A stretch of 5,744 nt of DNA from assembly GCA_030428345.1 (NCBI GenBank), contig JAUIBM010000222.1, positions 1-5,744 of the forward strand. Reading direction: 5' to 3'. Source of the stretch: Alphaproteobacteria bacterium (lineage in GTDB: Bacteria; Pseudomonadota; Alphaproteobacteria; Rhizobiales; Rhizobiaceae). Numbering within the stretch: position 1 is the first letter of the stretch; each line of letters begins with the position of its first letter. Below the pieces are notes generated by a model. The model saw only the letters and a program-made list of their open reading frames with translations, did not search any database and was not told the DNA's origin. A program made the translations under genes and the position numbers. This document shows, piece after piece, positions 1 through 5,566 of the stretch.

Positions 1-142
1 TGATCAGCTTCAGCAAGAAGTACTGCGGATCAAACAAACGCTCAACAAGACCATCGTCTTTGTCACCCACGACATCTTTGAAGCGATCCGCCTCGGCGAC
101 CGCATCGCGAGCTTTTGGATAGACCGTGTCCATCAGGAATGA
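1..142 (+). pseudogene. C-terminally truncated ABC transporter ATP-binding protein fragment
   Basis: Reading from base 2, the plus strand encodes a stretch typical of the end of an ABC ATPase nucleotide-binding domain: a helix reading DQLQQEVLRIKQTLNK, then the beta strand and H-loop TIVFVTHDIFEAIRLGDRIA (the H-loop His is in VTHD, about residue 23 of the fragment). The pairing of TIVFVTHD with EAIRLGDRIA is characteristic of glycine-betaine/osmoprotectant importers (ProV/OpuCA type), though other import ATPases share it. After RIA (to base 109) the sequence stops resembling the family: the usual 'xxxGxIxQxGTPxEL' continuation is missing and the frame ends after about 10 unrelated residues at TGA 140-142. 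The upstream part (Walker A, signature, Walker B) would lie left of the window. The gene is therefore broken at about 110-116, either by rearrangement or by chimeric assembly. It is convergent with the leftward operon and probably unrelated to it in function. Confidence 0.72.
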
Positions 143-196
143 TTTTGCGCCAACCAGGAAGGCCTGGAACGCTTCGCCTTTCGCAGACATCTGCAT
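1..196 (-). CDS. Unrecognised small protein, partial, 3' part probably replaced
   Basis: This is the last gene of the leftward operon seen here. It starts at ATG 196-194, with a GAGG Shine-Dalgarno-like run 8 nt upstream and only 17 nt after the stop of the 76-aa gene. A second ATG (190-188) is an alternative start. The first about 28 residues (MQMSAKGEAF, then QAFLVGAKSFLMDTVYPK) look like genuine helical protein sequence, but I recognise no family. From about base 112 leftward the frame stays open to the edge, yet that DNA is the exact antisense of the ABC-ATPase fragment, so those residues (RDAVAEADRF and onward) are most likely not native to this gene. The honest reading is an intact N-terminus joined to foreign DNA at about 110-116. 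Alternatively the whole frame is a real gene, but the strength of the plus-strand ABC match argues against that. Function unknown; co-transcription with the enzyme genes is inferred from spacing. Confidence 0.45.
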   Translation of the reverse strand, partial: MQMSAKGEAFQAFLVGAKSFLMDTVYPKARDAVAEADRFKDVVGDKDDGLVERLFDPQYFLLKLI

Positions 197-213
197 GATC
201 TTTTCCTCGCTGT

Positions 214-444
214 TCACGCTGTATGCTTGGGGTCGGGATCGACCAGAGGCGTGAAAATCTCACGCGCGAATGCCTGTAACTCCTCGGAAATCTCCGGGCC
301 GCTGCCGCCGTCTCCCGCCAGTCGTGCAACTTCGGCCTTGAGCACGGCAACCTCGCCGGCAAGCGCGAAAACCACGCCCATCAGCCGGTCCAGCTTTGCA
401 TCGCCCAGATAGGGGCGGCCGAACAGAATCGTGTCGTCAGTCAT
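214..444 (-). CDS. Unrecognised 76-aa helical protein in the catabolic operon
   Basis: The start is ATG 444-442, preceded by a strong AAGGAGA ribosome binding site (complement of 451-457) 6 nt away; the gene lies 21 nt after the epimerase stop. The protein begins MTDDTILFGRPYLGDAKLDR and has a predicted continuous helix at about residues 16-43, with regular hydrophobic spacing (L18, L21, V24-V25, L28, V32, V34-L35, V39, L42) consistent with a short coiled coil or helical packing surface. A Gly-rich break (GDGGSG, 44-49) follows, then a second helix (about 52-64), and the acidic/polar tail VDPDPKHTA. There is no signal peptide, Cys or His cluster, or obvious transmembrane segment. I do not recognise the family. 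Its position between the dehydrogenase gene and another small gene suggests an accessory or subunit role, which is inference only. Good RBS, tight spacing and the lack of a competing real gene on the other strand support it as coding. Confidence 0.7.
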   Translation of the reverse strand: MTDDTILFGRPYLGDAKLDRLMGVVFALAGEVAVLKAEVARLAGDGGSGPEISEELQAFAREIFTPLVDPDPKHTA

Positions 445-450
445 TACCGG

Positions 451-457
451 TCTCCTT
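451..457 (-). promoter_or_regulatory. Strong ribosome binding site of the 76-aa gene
   Basis: On the minus strand AAGGAGA stands 6 nt before ATG 444-442. It fixes the start of the small gene and supports it as a translated product independent of coupling to the upstream gene. Confidence 0.7.
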
Positions 458-465
458 CATACAAC

Positions 466-1446
466 TCATTGAAACCATGCCGGGTTCTCGATCGCCCAGC
501 GGGCGTAGTCGGCGATGTCCGTATCGGTTGATCCAAGGATCGCTTCGCCCAGTTCTGCACGTATGCGAGTGGTATCGAGCGCGAAACGGCGGCGCTCCAG
601 CGCATCGCGATAGTCGATGTTCGGATGCGCGCCGCCAATTTCCCATCGCCAGCCATTATCCAATGCATCGGCCAGGCGGGCGGCAACAGAAGCGGGTTGC
701 CATGTGTGTCGCGCCGCGACGTTGTAAATTTGATGGCCAAGGTCGGGTTTCAGGATCAGGGCGGCCACCACGTCAGCCACGCGCGTTGCCCCAATCCAGT
801 CACGGGCGCCCCCAGCGGGCAGACACGCAACTTCGCCCGAGAGCGCTCTTGCAGCGATCTGGAAAAGCGGGCTCATCGCATCGCGTGCACCGGAGCGATG
901 CTCGAAAGGCCCAAACACGGCCGTTATTCGCGCGATGCGTATGTCGAGTTCGTTGATTGACGAAAACCGCAGCGCCGCCCGCTCGGCCGCAACCTTGGTA
1001 ATCCCGTAAAGCGTTGTCGGCGTCGCAAAGTCATCTTCGCGGGGGGACCGCCCGTCGAATACGGCCTCGCCATAAACGGCGCTGGAACTGGCGAGCACGG
1101 CGCGTGTAACACCCGCCGAAAGAGCTGCTTCCAGGACTCGGCCCGTGCCGACGATGTTGACATCGAGAATATCGCTGAAGGCGTTCATTTCCCGCGCCAG
1201 ATCCGCGGTCAGCGTTGCGCCGTGAAAGAGCGCCCGTGGTTTGAAGCCGACGAAGGCGTCATGGATAGCGCCGGGATTGAGAACATCGGCCGTGGTCACT
1301 CGCACGCGGTCCATGCGCCCCAGCATGCTCATCGCCCTGACGTTGAAGCCGCGATCGATTGCGAGCACCTCGTGACCGTCCTCGAAGAGCCTCTTGACGA
1401 GGTTTAACCCGAGGAACCCGCCTGCGCCGGTGACCGCGATCCTCAT
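466..1446 (-). CDS. NAD-dependent epimerase/dehydratase-type oxidoreductase (extended SDR)
   Basis: A 326-residue protein, normal length for the NAD-dependent epimerase/dehydratase family. The N-terminal Rossmann motif TGAGGFLG (T6-G13) is followed by an acidic residue at the end of the second strand (D31 in LAIDR), indicating NAD rather than NADP. The catalytic triad is visible: Ser in ASSSAVYG (S120-S122), then YGITK with Y147 and K151. FGP (178-180) and the RDWIGATRVADVV stretch (about 215-227) are typical of the substrate-binding half. It resembles the subgroup that includes D-erythronate dehydrogenase (DenD) and similar sugar-acid or hydroxyacid dehydrogenases as well as nucleotide-sugar epimerases. 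With no sugar-nucleotide genes nearby, oxidation of a small hydroxylated catabolite is more likely than epimerisation (inference). It should be a cytosolic soluble enzyme. Its ATG overlaps the stop of the flavoenzyme gene (ATGA), implying translational coupling. Exact substrate unknown. Confidence 0.9.
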   Translation of the reverse strand: MRIAVTGAGGFLGLNLVKRLFEDGHEVLAIDRGFNVRAMSMLGRMDRVRVTTADVLNPGAIHDAFVGFKPRALFHGATLTADLAREMNAFSDILDVNIVGTGRVLEAALSAGVTRAVLASSSAVYGEAVFDGRSPREDDFATPTTLYGITKVAAERAALRFSSINELDIRIARITAVFGPFEHRSGARDAMSPLFQIAARALSGEVACLPAGGARDWIGATRVADVVAALILKPDLGHQIYNVAARHTWQPASVAARLADALDNGWRWEIGGAHPNIDYRDALERRRFALDTTRIRAELGEAILGSTDTDIADYARWAIENPAWFQ

Positions 1447-3422
1447 GCGCGCCGCCCTGTCTTGCGTCCGGCGGCATGGCCTTCGAACACGGCCTCCAGT
1501 GCGGTACGGGGCGCCAGACAGTCTCCCGCCATTGCGAACGGAATGCCCGCCTGATCCAGCCAGGCTTCGAACGGATTGAACGCCCGGTTCGCGCGTATTG
1601 CCACCACCGTGTCGACGCCGGCAATATGTTCAAGTGCGCCGGTCGACATGTCCTCGACGGTCAGCCGGTCGGCGACCAGATCGACCAGTCCGCGCAGCGG
1701 CGCAAGCCTGATCCGCAGATCGCGCAATCGCTTGCGTGTCGCCGCGGTGGAGTAGATCGTCGTGCGCCAGGCGATCGCGGCGATCGGCGTTATCATTGTG
1801 ACGTCGCGCCGCGCGAGCGCCAGATGCTCAAGCAACGAAAACGCCGGCCAATCACCGGTCTCGTCGTAGACCACGACGGTCTTGCCGACGCTCGAAGGCT
1901 TCATCACCGCTTCATCCAGCGTCAAGGCGTCGGCGCCAGAGGGAAAACGGTATGGAACAGGCTCCGACCCTGTCGCCAATATGACGAGGTCCGGGTTGTG
2001 GCCCGAGATCGCATCGATGGTTGCACGCCGGCCCAGTTCCACCGTGACTCCGCAGGCGTCGAGACGACCCTGCTGCAATTTCAGAAACTCCCCGAACGCT
2101 TCTCGCTTGCTCATGGACGTTGCCAGGGCCAATCGCCCGCCAAGCGCAGCGCCCTGTTCCCACAGGGTGACGGCATCTCCTTCGGCGGCGGCAACATAGG
2201 CGGCCTCCATACCCGCCGGACCGCCTCCGATTACCAGTACCCTTCGCACCGAGGATGATCGACACGGCTCGGTCCATTCCGCCTCGCGGCCCGCTATCGG
2301 GTTGACCAGGCAGGTAATGGCGATGTTGCGCTCGAGATGCTGCGCGCAGCCCTGGTTGCAGGAGATGCAGGTCCGAACCTCGTTCTCCCGGCCAGCCAGC
2401 GACTTTGACACGATGGCCGGGTCCGCGATATGAGCGCGCGCCATGCCCACCATGTCCGCGTCGCCCCGCGCGATCATCGTCTCCGCCTCGGCCAGTGTCC
2501 TGTACTTGCAAACCGTCATGACCGGTACGTCGTGACCAGCGTCGCGAATCGCGCGTCGCATGGCGCCAGGCAGTGGTCGCACCAACCCCTCGTCAAACGT
2601 CATGTCGGCCATTTGGGTGCCGATGGAGTAAGCCATGTTGTAGGCGGAATGGGTCACATGCACGAAATCAATCTGTACCTCGGCAAGCGCGCGCAGCAGG
2701 ATTTCCGCCGCCATGCCGGGATGGATGCCATCCGGCAAGAATTCCTCGACTGTGAGCCGTATCCCCATGCACCTTTGCGCGCCGACAGCGCTCCGCACTG
2801 CTTTCAGCACTTCAAGGGGAAACCGCATCCGGTTCTCGATGGAGCCGCCATAAGCATCGCTGCGACGATTGGAATTGGGCGAGAGGAACTGCTGCAGGAG
2901 GTGTCCATGCCCCCAGTGGATCTCAAGCCCGTCAAGCCCCGCTTCAAGCATGTTGAGCGAAGTGCGCATGAAGCCGTCGCGAATGCCATCCATGTCACGG
3001 CGAGACATCTCGCGCGGTGCAAACGCAGTCGGGGACCACCGCACGGGTGAGGCGCCAACCGAACATGTACGTTCAAACTCGCCCTCGATCTGGCGGCCCA
3101 TGTGGCAGATCTGACCGATCAGCGGAACGCCATGCTCATGTGTGGCGTCGGCCACGCGCCTGAAAGCCTCGATGCTGCCCGGCAGAAAGCCTGCCACGCC
3201 CTGCGGCCGACCCAGCGTGTTATCGCACACGCGGATCGCCTCGAAGATGATTGCGCCGACGCCGCCCCTTGCCCGCTCACGATGGTAGTCGACATGGCGC
3301 TGGCTGGGCAGGTGGTGCTCGCCGAAATTCGTCGTGTGCGCCGGCATGAAGATGCGATTGCGGGCCGCCAAACCATTGATGGTGATGGGTTTCTCGATGT
3401 TCGGATAGCGCGCCATTGTCAT
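1443..3422 (-). CDS. TMADH/2,4-dienoyl-CoA reductase-family FMN/4Fe-4S/FAD oxidoreductase
   Basis: A 659-residue iron-sulfur flavoprotein of the family of trimethylamine dehydrogenase, FadH-type dienoyl-CoA reductase and BaiC/FldZ-type enoate reductases; the length fits. An N-terminal OYE-like FMN TIM barrel spans about residues 8-345, including the family hallmarks QFLSPNSNRR (178-187) and YGGSIENRMR (191-200). The 4Fe-4S site is C352-x2-C355-x3-C359-x11-C371. An FAD Rossmann domain follows, with VLVIGGGPAG (395-404) and ATGSEP (483-488). The second dinucleotide domain reads VVVYDETGDWPAFSLLEHLA (516-535), lacking the GxGxxG of NAD(P)H sites, as in TMADH-like members. The active-site strand reads EIHWGHGHL (167-175): H169 and H172 are present, but the usual Tyr of HGYL is H174. 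The Cys that binds FMN covalently in TMADH is replaced (AHTTNFG, 28-34), so FMN should be non-covalent. Start ATG 3422 overlaps the upstream stop (ATGA); ATG 3416 is an alternative. It could be an enoate-type reductase or an amine/ether-cleaving dehydrogenase; the substrate is unknown. Confidence 0.92.
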   Translation of the reverse strand: MTMARYPNIEKPITINGLAARNRIFMPAHTTNFGEHHLPSQRHVDYHRERARGGVGAIIFEAIRVCDNTLGRPQGVAGFLPGSIEAFRRVADATHEHGVPLIGQICHMGRQIEGEFERTCSVGASPVRWSPTAFAPREMSRRDMDGIRDGFMRTSLNMLEAGLDGLEIHWGHGHLLQQFLSPNSNRRSDAYGGSIENRMRFPLEVLKAVRSAVGAQRCMGIRLTVEEFLPDGIHPGMAAEILLRALAEVQIDFVHVTHSAYNMAYSIGTQMADMTFDEGLVRPLPGAMRRAIRDAGHDVPVMTVCKYRTLAEAETMIARGDADMVGMARAHIADPAIVSKSLAGRENEVRTCISCNQGCAQHLERNIAITCLVNPIAGREAEWTEPCRSSSVRRVLVIGGGPAGMEAAYVAAAEGDAVTLWEQGAALGGRLALATSMSKREAFGEFLKLQQGRLDACGVTVELGRRATIDAISGHNPDLVILATGSEPVPYRFPSGADALTLDEAVMKPSSVGKTVVVYDETGDWPAFSLLEHLALARRDVTMITPIAAIAWRTTIYSTAATRKRLRDLRIRLAPLRGLVDLVADRLTVEDMSTGALEHIAGVDTVVAIRANRAFNPFEAWLDQAGIPFAMAGDCLAPRTALEAVFEGHAAGRKTGRRA

Positions 3423-5020
3423 CTCGCGAGCAGGGCCATCGCTTCACCGAATGGTGCGTCCGAGACGCCGAACAGTCGAACCCTGGCATCTGCATGCCTG
3501 CCGTCCGGAAGGTTGCCGCGATTATCGACTCCGGTAACGACAGTCAGCACATCGGGTGAGGATGACATCCTTTCCTCAGCCGCAGATGCAAAGGCGACAA
3601 GCCGGTCCCATGCAGGAATGTCTTCGATCCGCTGAACTGCGTCCCAACTGTAGCGCCCGAGCAGGGCGAGGCTTTCATATCGCCCGCGGACGCTTGCGGG
3701 ATTCTCCGGAGTTGCTGTTGGAGGACGCAACCTCTCAAGCTGCAGCCGATTCCACAAGCGCAGCAAATGCCCCCCGGCGTCGCACAGTGTTGTGTCGAAA
3801 TCTGAATCGCCGCCGCGATCGTCCTGATCGACCAGCACGATACGACCGATCCTGTCTGCCAGTTTCTCCCCCAGTATCTCTGCCAGTGCGGTTGCTCCGC
3901 CCGATGCCATCACGTCGAAGCTGGCCTCCCCCATTGCCTCGCCGAGGACATCTGAAAAGCCCTCGCACCAGGACAGTTCCCTTCCCGGTTTTGGCAATTC
4001 ACGGAGATCGACAAGCACGATCTCGCGATCGGTAACCGCTTCAACCTCTGGCAGGACCGCTCGCGGCCCGGCCGGAAACGGCGGCAGGATCAGGCAAGGT
4101 CGCCCTGCGCCTGCATTCAGTCGCCACAAACCGATTGCCCCGCCACCCCATCTCAGAATGTTTCGCCGTTTCGAAAATCCCGAGGTTTCGATCGGTGAAA
4201 CCTTAGGCAGCCCGACGGCAGCTTCGATTGCAATTTTTCGTTCGATTTCCTCGATATCCTGCGAGCGCCCCGGCCAGCGCCTGAGCGCCGGATTGCTCGA
4301 GGCGGCGAGTTCTATTTTCAGCGACAGCGAATCCGCCATGTCGAGTATGAAGTGCACCGGAACCCGGACACGAGACAGCGCGCCGTCTGCGTCATAGTCA
4401 AAGGCGGCATGATATACGGCGGCATATGAGGCATGCCGCGAGGCTATCTCGGCCGCGCCTGCATGGAGAAACTCCTTTGAAGGTATGGCGCATGTTGCGC
4501 GAATGCGCGGCTCCTTGGAATTCCAAGGCCAGTAGATGAACTGCTCGCGATATCGATACCATAACCACGTAAGGTGGTTGCCGTCCCAACCTGGCGCAGG
4601 AAGTGGCGGCGCGTAGCTGGTTACCCGCTGGGAACTCTCTTCCGGTGTGTAGATCGGATAACCGCCGACCAGAATTGCCGCCACGCGGTCAGGCGCATCG
4701 ATCGCGATCTGTGTCGCAACCAGCGCTCCCGTGTGCTGGCCATAGAGCACGGCCTTGCCGATGCCCAACCGGTCGAGCAGGCCAAGGAGGAGTTGCGCCA
4801 TGCGCTCCACCGTGACCTGTCCTTCGCCCAGTTCATCGGACTCGCCCAGTCCAGGTAGATCTGGCGCGATGCAGAGAAAGTCTTTCGAAAGCAGGTCGAT
4901 CCGGCCCTCGAGCGTTCGAGCCGAAACTGGCGCCTGATGAATAAGAAGGAGGGCCGGCCCCGCACCCGCGTAGCGCACGCACAGGGTGACGTCTCCAACG
5001 TCAACAAATGTTCCGTCCAT
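3419..5020 (-). CDS. Tandem alpha/beta-hydrolase protein with non-canonical active site
   Basis: A 533-residue protein, about twice the usual single-domain length. Residues 1-270 form an alpha/beta-hydrolase fold: LLLIHQAPVSART (24-36) at the oxyanion strand, IAPDLPGLGESDE (51-63), then the nucleophile elbow VLYGQHTGALVA (91-102). There G94-Q95-H96-T97-G98 occupies the G-x-Nuc-x-G turn, with His where Ser/Asp/Cys is expected. D227 or D230 in ILDMADSL (225-232) sits near the usual acid position, and no obvious C-terminal catalytic His follows. Residues about 286-533 look like a second, degenerate copy: PCLILPPFPAGPRAV (308-322) parallels the oxyanion strand, IVLVDLRELPKPG (334-346) parallels the DLPG strand, and FDVMASGGATALA (368-380) parallels the elbow. 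It is probably cytosolic, since no signal peptide is visible. ATG 5020-5018 has a perfect AGGAGG 7 nt upstream. It is the first gene of the leftward operon, coupled to the flavoenzyme gene by a 4-bp ATGA overlap. The reaction is unknown; a hydrolase or C-C/C-N lyase is plausible. Confidence 0.85.
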   Translation of the reverse strand: MDGTFVDVGDVTLCVRYAGAGPALLLIHQAPVSARTLEGRIDLLSKDFLCIAPDLPGLGESDELGEGQVTVERMAQLLLGLLDRLGIGKAVLYGQHTGALVATQIAIDAPDRVAAILVGGYPIYTPEESSQRVTSYAPPLPAPGWDGNHLTWLWYRYREQFIYWPWNSKEPRIRATCAIPSKEFLHAGAAEIASRHASYAAVYHAAFDYDADGALSRVRVPVHFILDMADSLSLKIELAASSNPALRRWPGRSQDIEEIERKIAIEAAVGLPKVSPIETSGFSKRRNILRWGGGAIGLWRLNAGAGRPCLILPPFPAGPRAVLPEVEAVTDREIVLVDLRELPKPGRELSWCEGFSDVLGEAMGEASFDVMASGGATALAEILGEKLADRIGRIVLVDQDDRGGDSDFDTTLCDAGGHLLRLWNRLQLERLRPPTATPENPASVRGRYESLALLGRYSWDAVQRIEDIPAWDRLVAFASAAEERMSSSPDVLTVVTGVDNRGNLPDGRHADARVRLFGVSDAPFGEAMALLAR

Positions 5021-5027
5021 CCACCGG

Positions 5028-5033
5028 CCTCCT
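5028..5033 (-). promoter_or_regulatory. Consensus Shine-Dalgarno of the tandem hydrolase gene
   Basis: On the minus strand AGGAGG lies 7 nt before ATG 5020-5018. It is the best ribosome binding site in the window; the later genes of the coupled trio have no comparable one, consistent with ribosomes entering here and re-initiating at the two ATGA junctions. Confidence 0.8.
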
Positions 5034-5039
5034 GATAGC

Positions 5040-5069
5040 GACAGGTTTCCATAAAAATTGTCACCTGTC
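5040..5069. repeat. Secondary inverted repeat GACAGGT/ACCTGTC
   Basis: GACAGGT (5040-5046) is the exact reverse complement of ACCTGTC (5063-5069), separated by 16 nt. The right arm lies inside the left half of the larger palindrome. It may be an additional half-site for the same regulator, placed toward the hydrolase gene, or chance; 7-bp arms alone are weak evidence. Confidence 0.3.
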
Positions 5070-5081
5070 TACAGATGACAA
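5051..5081 (-). promoter_or_regulatory. Possible promoter of the leftward operon
   Basis: On the minus strand TTGTCA (complement of 5076-5081) could be a -35 element, and TTTTAT (complement of 5051-5056) a -10 element, 19 nt apart, which is slightly long. Transcription would start about 20-25 nt before the ATG at 5020. The match is modest, but it lies over the palindrome as expected for a repressed promoter. Confidence 0.3.
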
Positions 5082-5082
5082 T
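5057..5082. promoter_or_regulatory. 26-bp imperfect palindrome, candidate operator shared by divergent operons
   Basis: The arms ATTGTCA (5057-5063) and TGACAAT (5076-5082) are perfect 7-bp inverted repeats, and inside them CTGT (5065-5068) pairs with ACAG (5071-5074). 22 of 26 positions are symmetric; the mismatches are the two central bases and one pair at 5064/5075. The centre is about 50-55 bp from each flanking ATG, where it would overlap core promoters for both directions. The TGT-n2-ACA core is compatible with dimeric winged-helix regulators such as the FadR/FCD branch of GntR, and MarR-type regulators (common near ohr genes) also use such palindromes; the family cannot be settled here. 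No regulator gene is seen in the window. Confidence 0.6.
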
Positions 5083-5092
5083 GATGGATACT
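5065..5092 (+). promoter_or_regulatory. Possible promoter of the rightward operon
   Basis: A weak pair, CTGTCT (5065-5070) and GATACT (5087-5092) with 16-nt spacing, would initiate about 25 nt before the ohr-type start codon and overlap the palindrome. The -35 matches consensus at only three positions, so this is tentative. Confidence 0.22.
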
Positions 5093-5124
5093 GTGCTAGT
5101 TTCAAATCGACGAGGGAGCGGAAA

Positions 5125-5544
5125 ATGGAAGTGATCTACACATGTCGGGCATCCGCCAAAGGTGGGCGGCAAGGAACTGTCGCGACTGACGACGGCCGAC
5201 TTTCCCTGGCGCTGACACGTCCGAAAGAGATGGGTGGCGACGATTCCGGGACCAATCCGGAACAGCTTTTCGCGTGCGGATATGCGGCCTGTTTCGCAAG
5301 CACCATCGATTTCCTTTGCCGGCAGGAAAGGCTGACGATCGGCCCGATTGAAGTGAGGGCACGCGTTTCACTCGGCAAGCTGGATGGCCAGGGTTATGGC
5401 CTTGCGGTCGAACTCGACGTCCTGCTGCCTGGAATTGGGACCGATATCGCCACGCGAATTGTCGAGAATGCACGGAGCAATTGCCCTTACTCGAACGCCA
5501 CTCGCGGCAATGTGGAAACCCGCGTCACCATCGTGCATATCTAG
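5125..5544 (+). CDS. ohr: Ohr-type organic hydroperoxide resistance protein (OsmC family)
   Basis: A 139-residue protein, the usual length for Ohr, a Cys-based peroxidase that reduces organic hydroperoxides in the cytosol with lipoyl-protein reductant. The catalytic elements are all visible: Arg in GGRQG (R15), Glu in NPEQLF (E46), the peroxidatic Cys in GYAACF (C56), and the resolving Cys in NCPYSNATRGN (C120). Extra cysteines C7, C51 and C65 are present. I chose ATG 5125 because GAGGGAG (5112-5118) precedes it by 6 nt and the protein then begins at the family's normal N-terminus. The in-frame extension upstream to 5008 would run through the operator and antisense to the divergent gene, and looks non-coding. 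The gene opens a rightward operon with an amidohydrolase gene 22 nt downstream, so it may serve a catabolic pathway producing peroxides rather than being a stand-alone stress gene (inference). An unrelated OsmC-fold activity cannot be excluded. Confidence 0.92.
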   Translation: MEVIYTCRASAKGGRQGTVATDDGRLSLALTRPKEMGGDDSGTNPEQLFACGYAACFASTIDFLCRQERLTIGPIEVRARVSLGKLDGQGYGLAVELDVLLPGIGTDIATRIVENARSNCPYSNATRGNVETRVTIVHI

Positions 5545-5566
5545 GGAAAGTACCGAGGAAGCTGTA

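Noticed and set aside
1476..2258. Long open frame of 260 codons on the plus strand opposite the flavoenzyme
   Set aside because: It lies antisense to a gene with clear conserved motifs, its translation is Arg/His/Gln-rich without recognisable domains, and such shadows are expected in GC-rich DNA. The same holds for the open frames at 396-956, 2430-3050 and 3556-4035.
3419..5020. Hydrolase as a misassembled fusion of two genes
   Set aside because: The frame is continuous with one ribosome binding site, and the second half shows parallel fold motifs in the same order, which fits an old duplication within one protein better than an accidental fusion.
5008..5124. In-frame N-terminal extension of the ohr-type gene beginning at ATG 5008
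   Set aside because: It would overlap the divergent hydrolase start and run through the palindrome; it has no ribosome binding site, and the 39 extra residues have no counterpart in Ohr proteins, while ATG 5125 has a good one.
4621..5172. Minus-strand frame of 183 codons overlapping the hydrolase N-terminus and the operator
   Set aside because: It is out of frame with the hydrolase, crosses the divergent control region and the ohr-type start, and its translation shows no family features.
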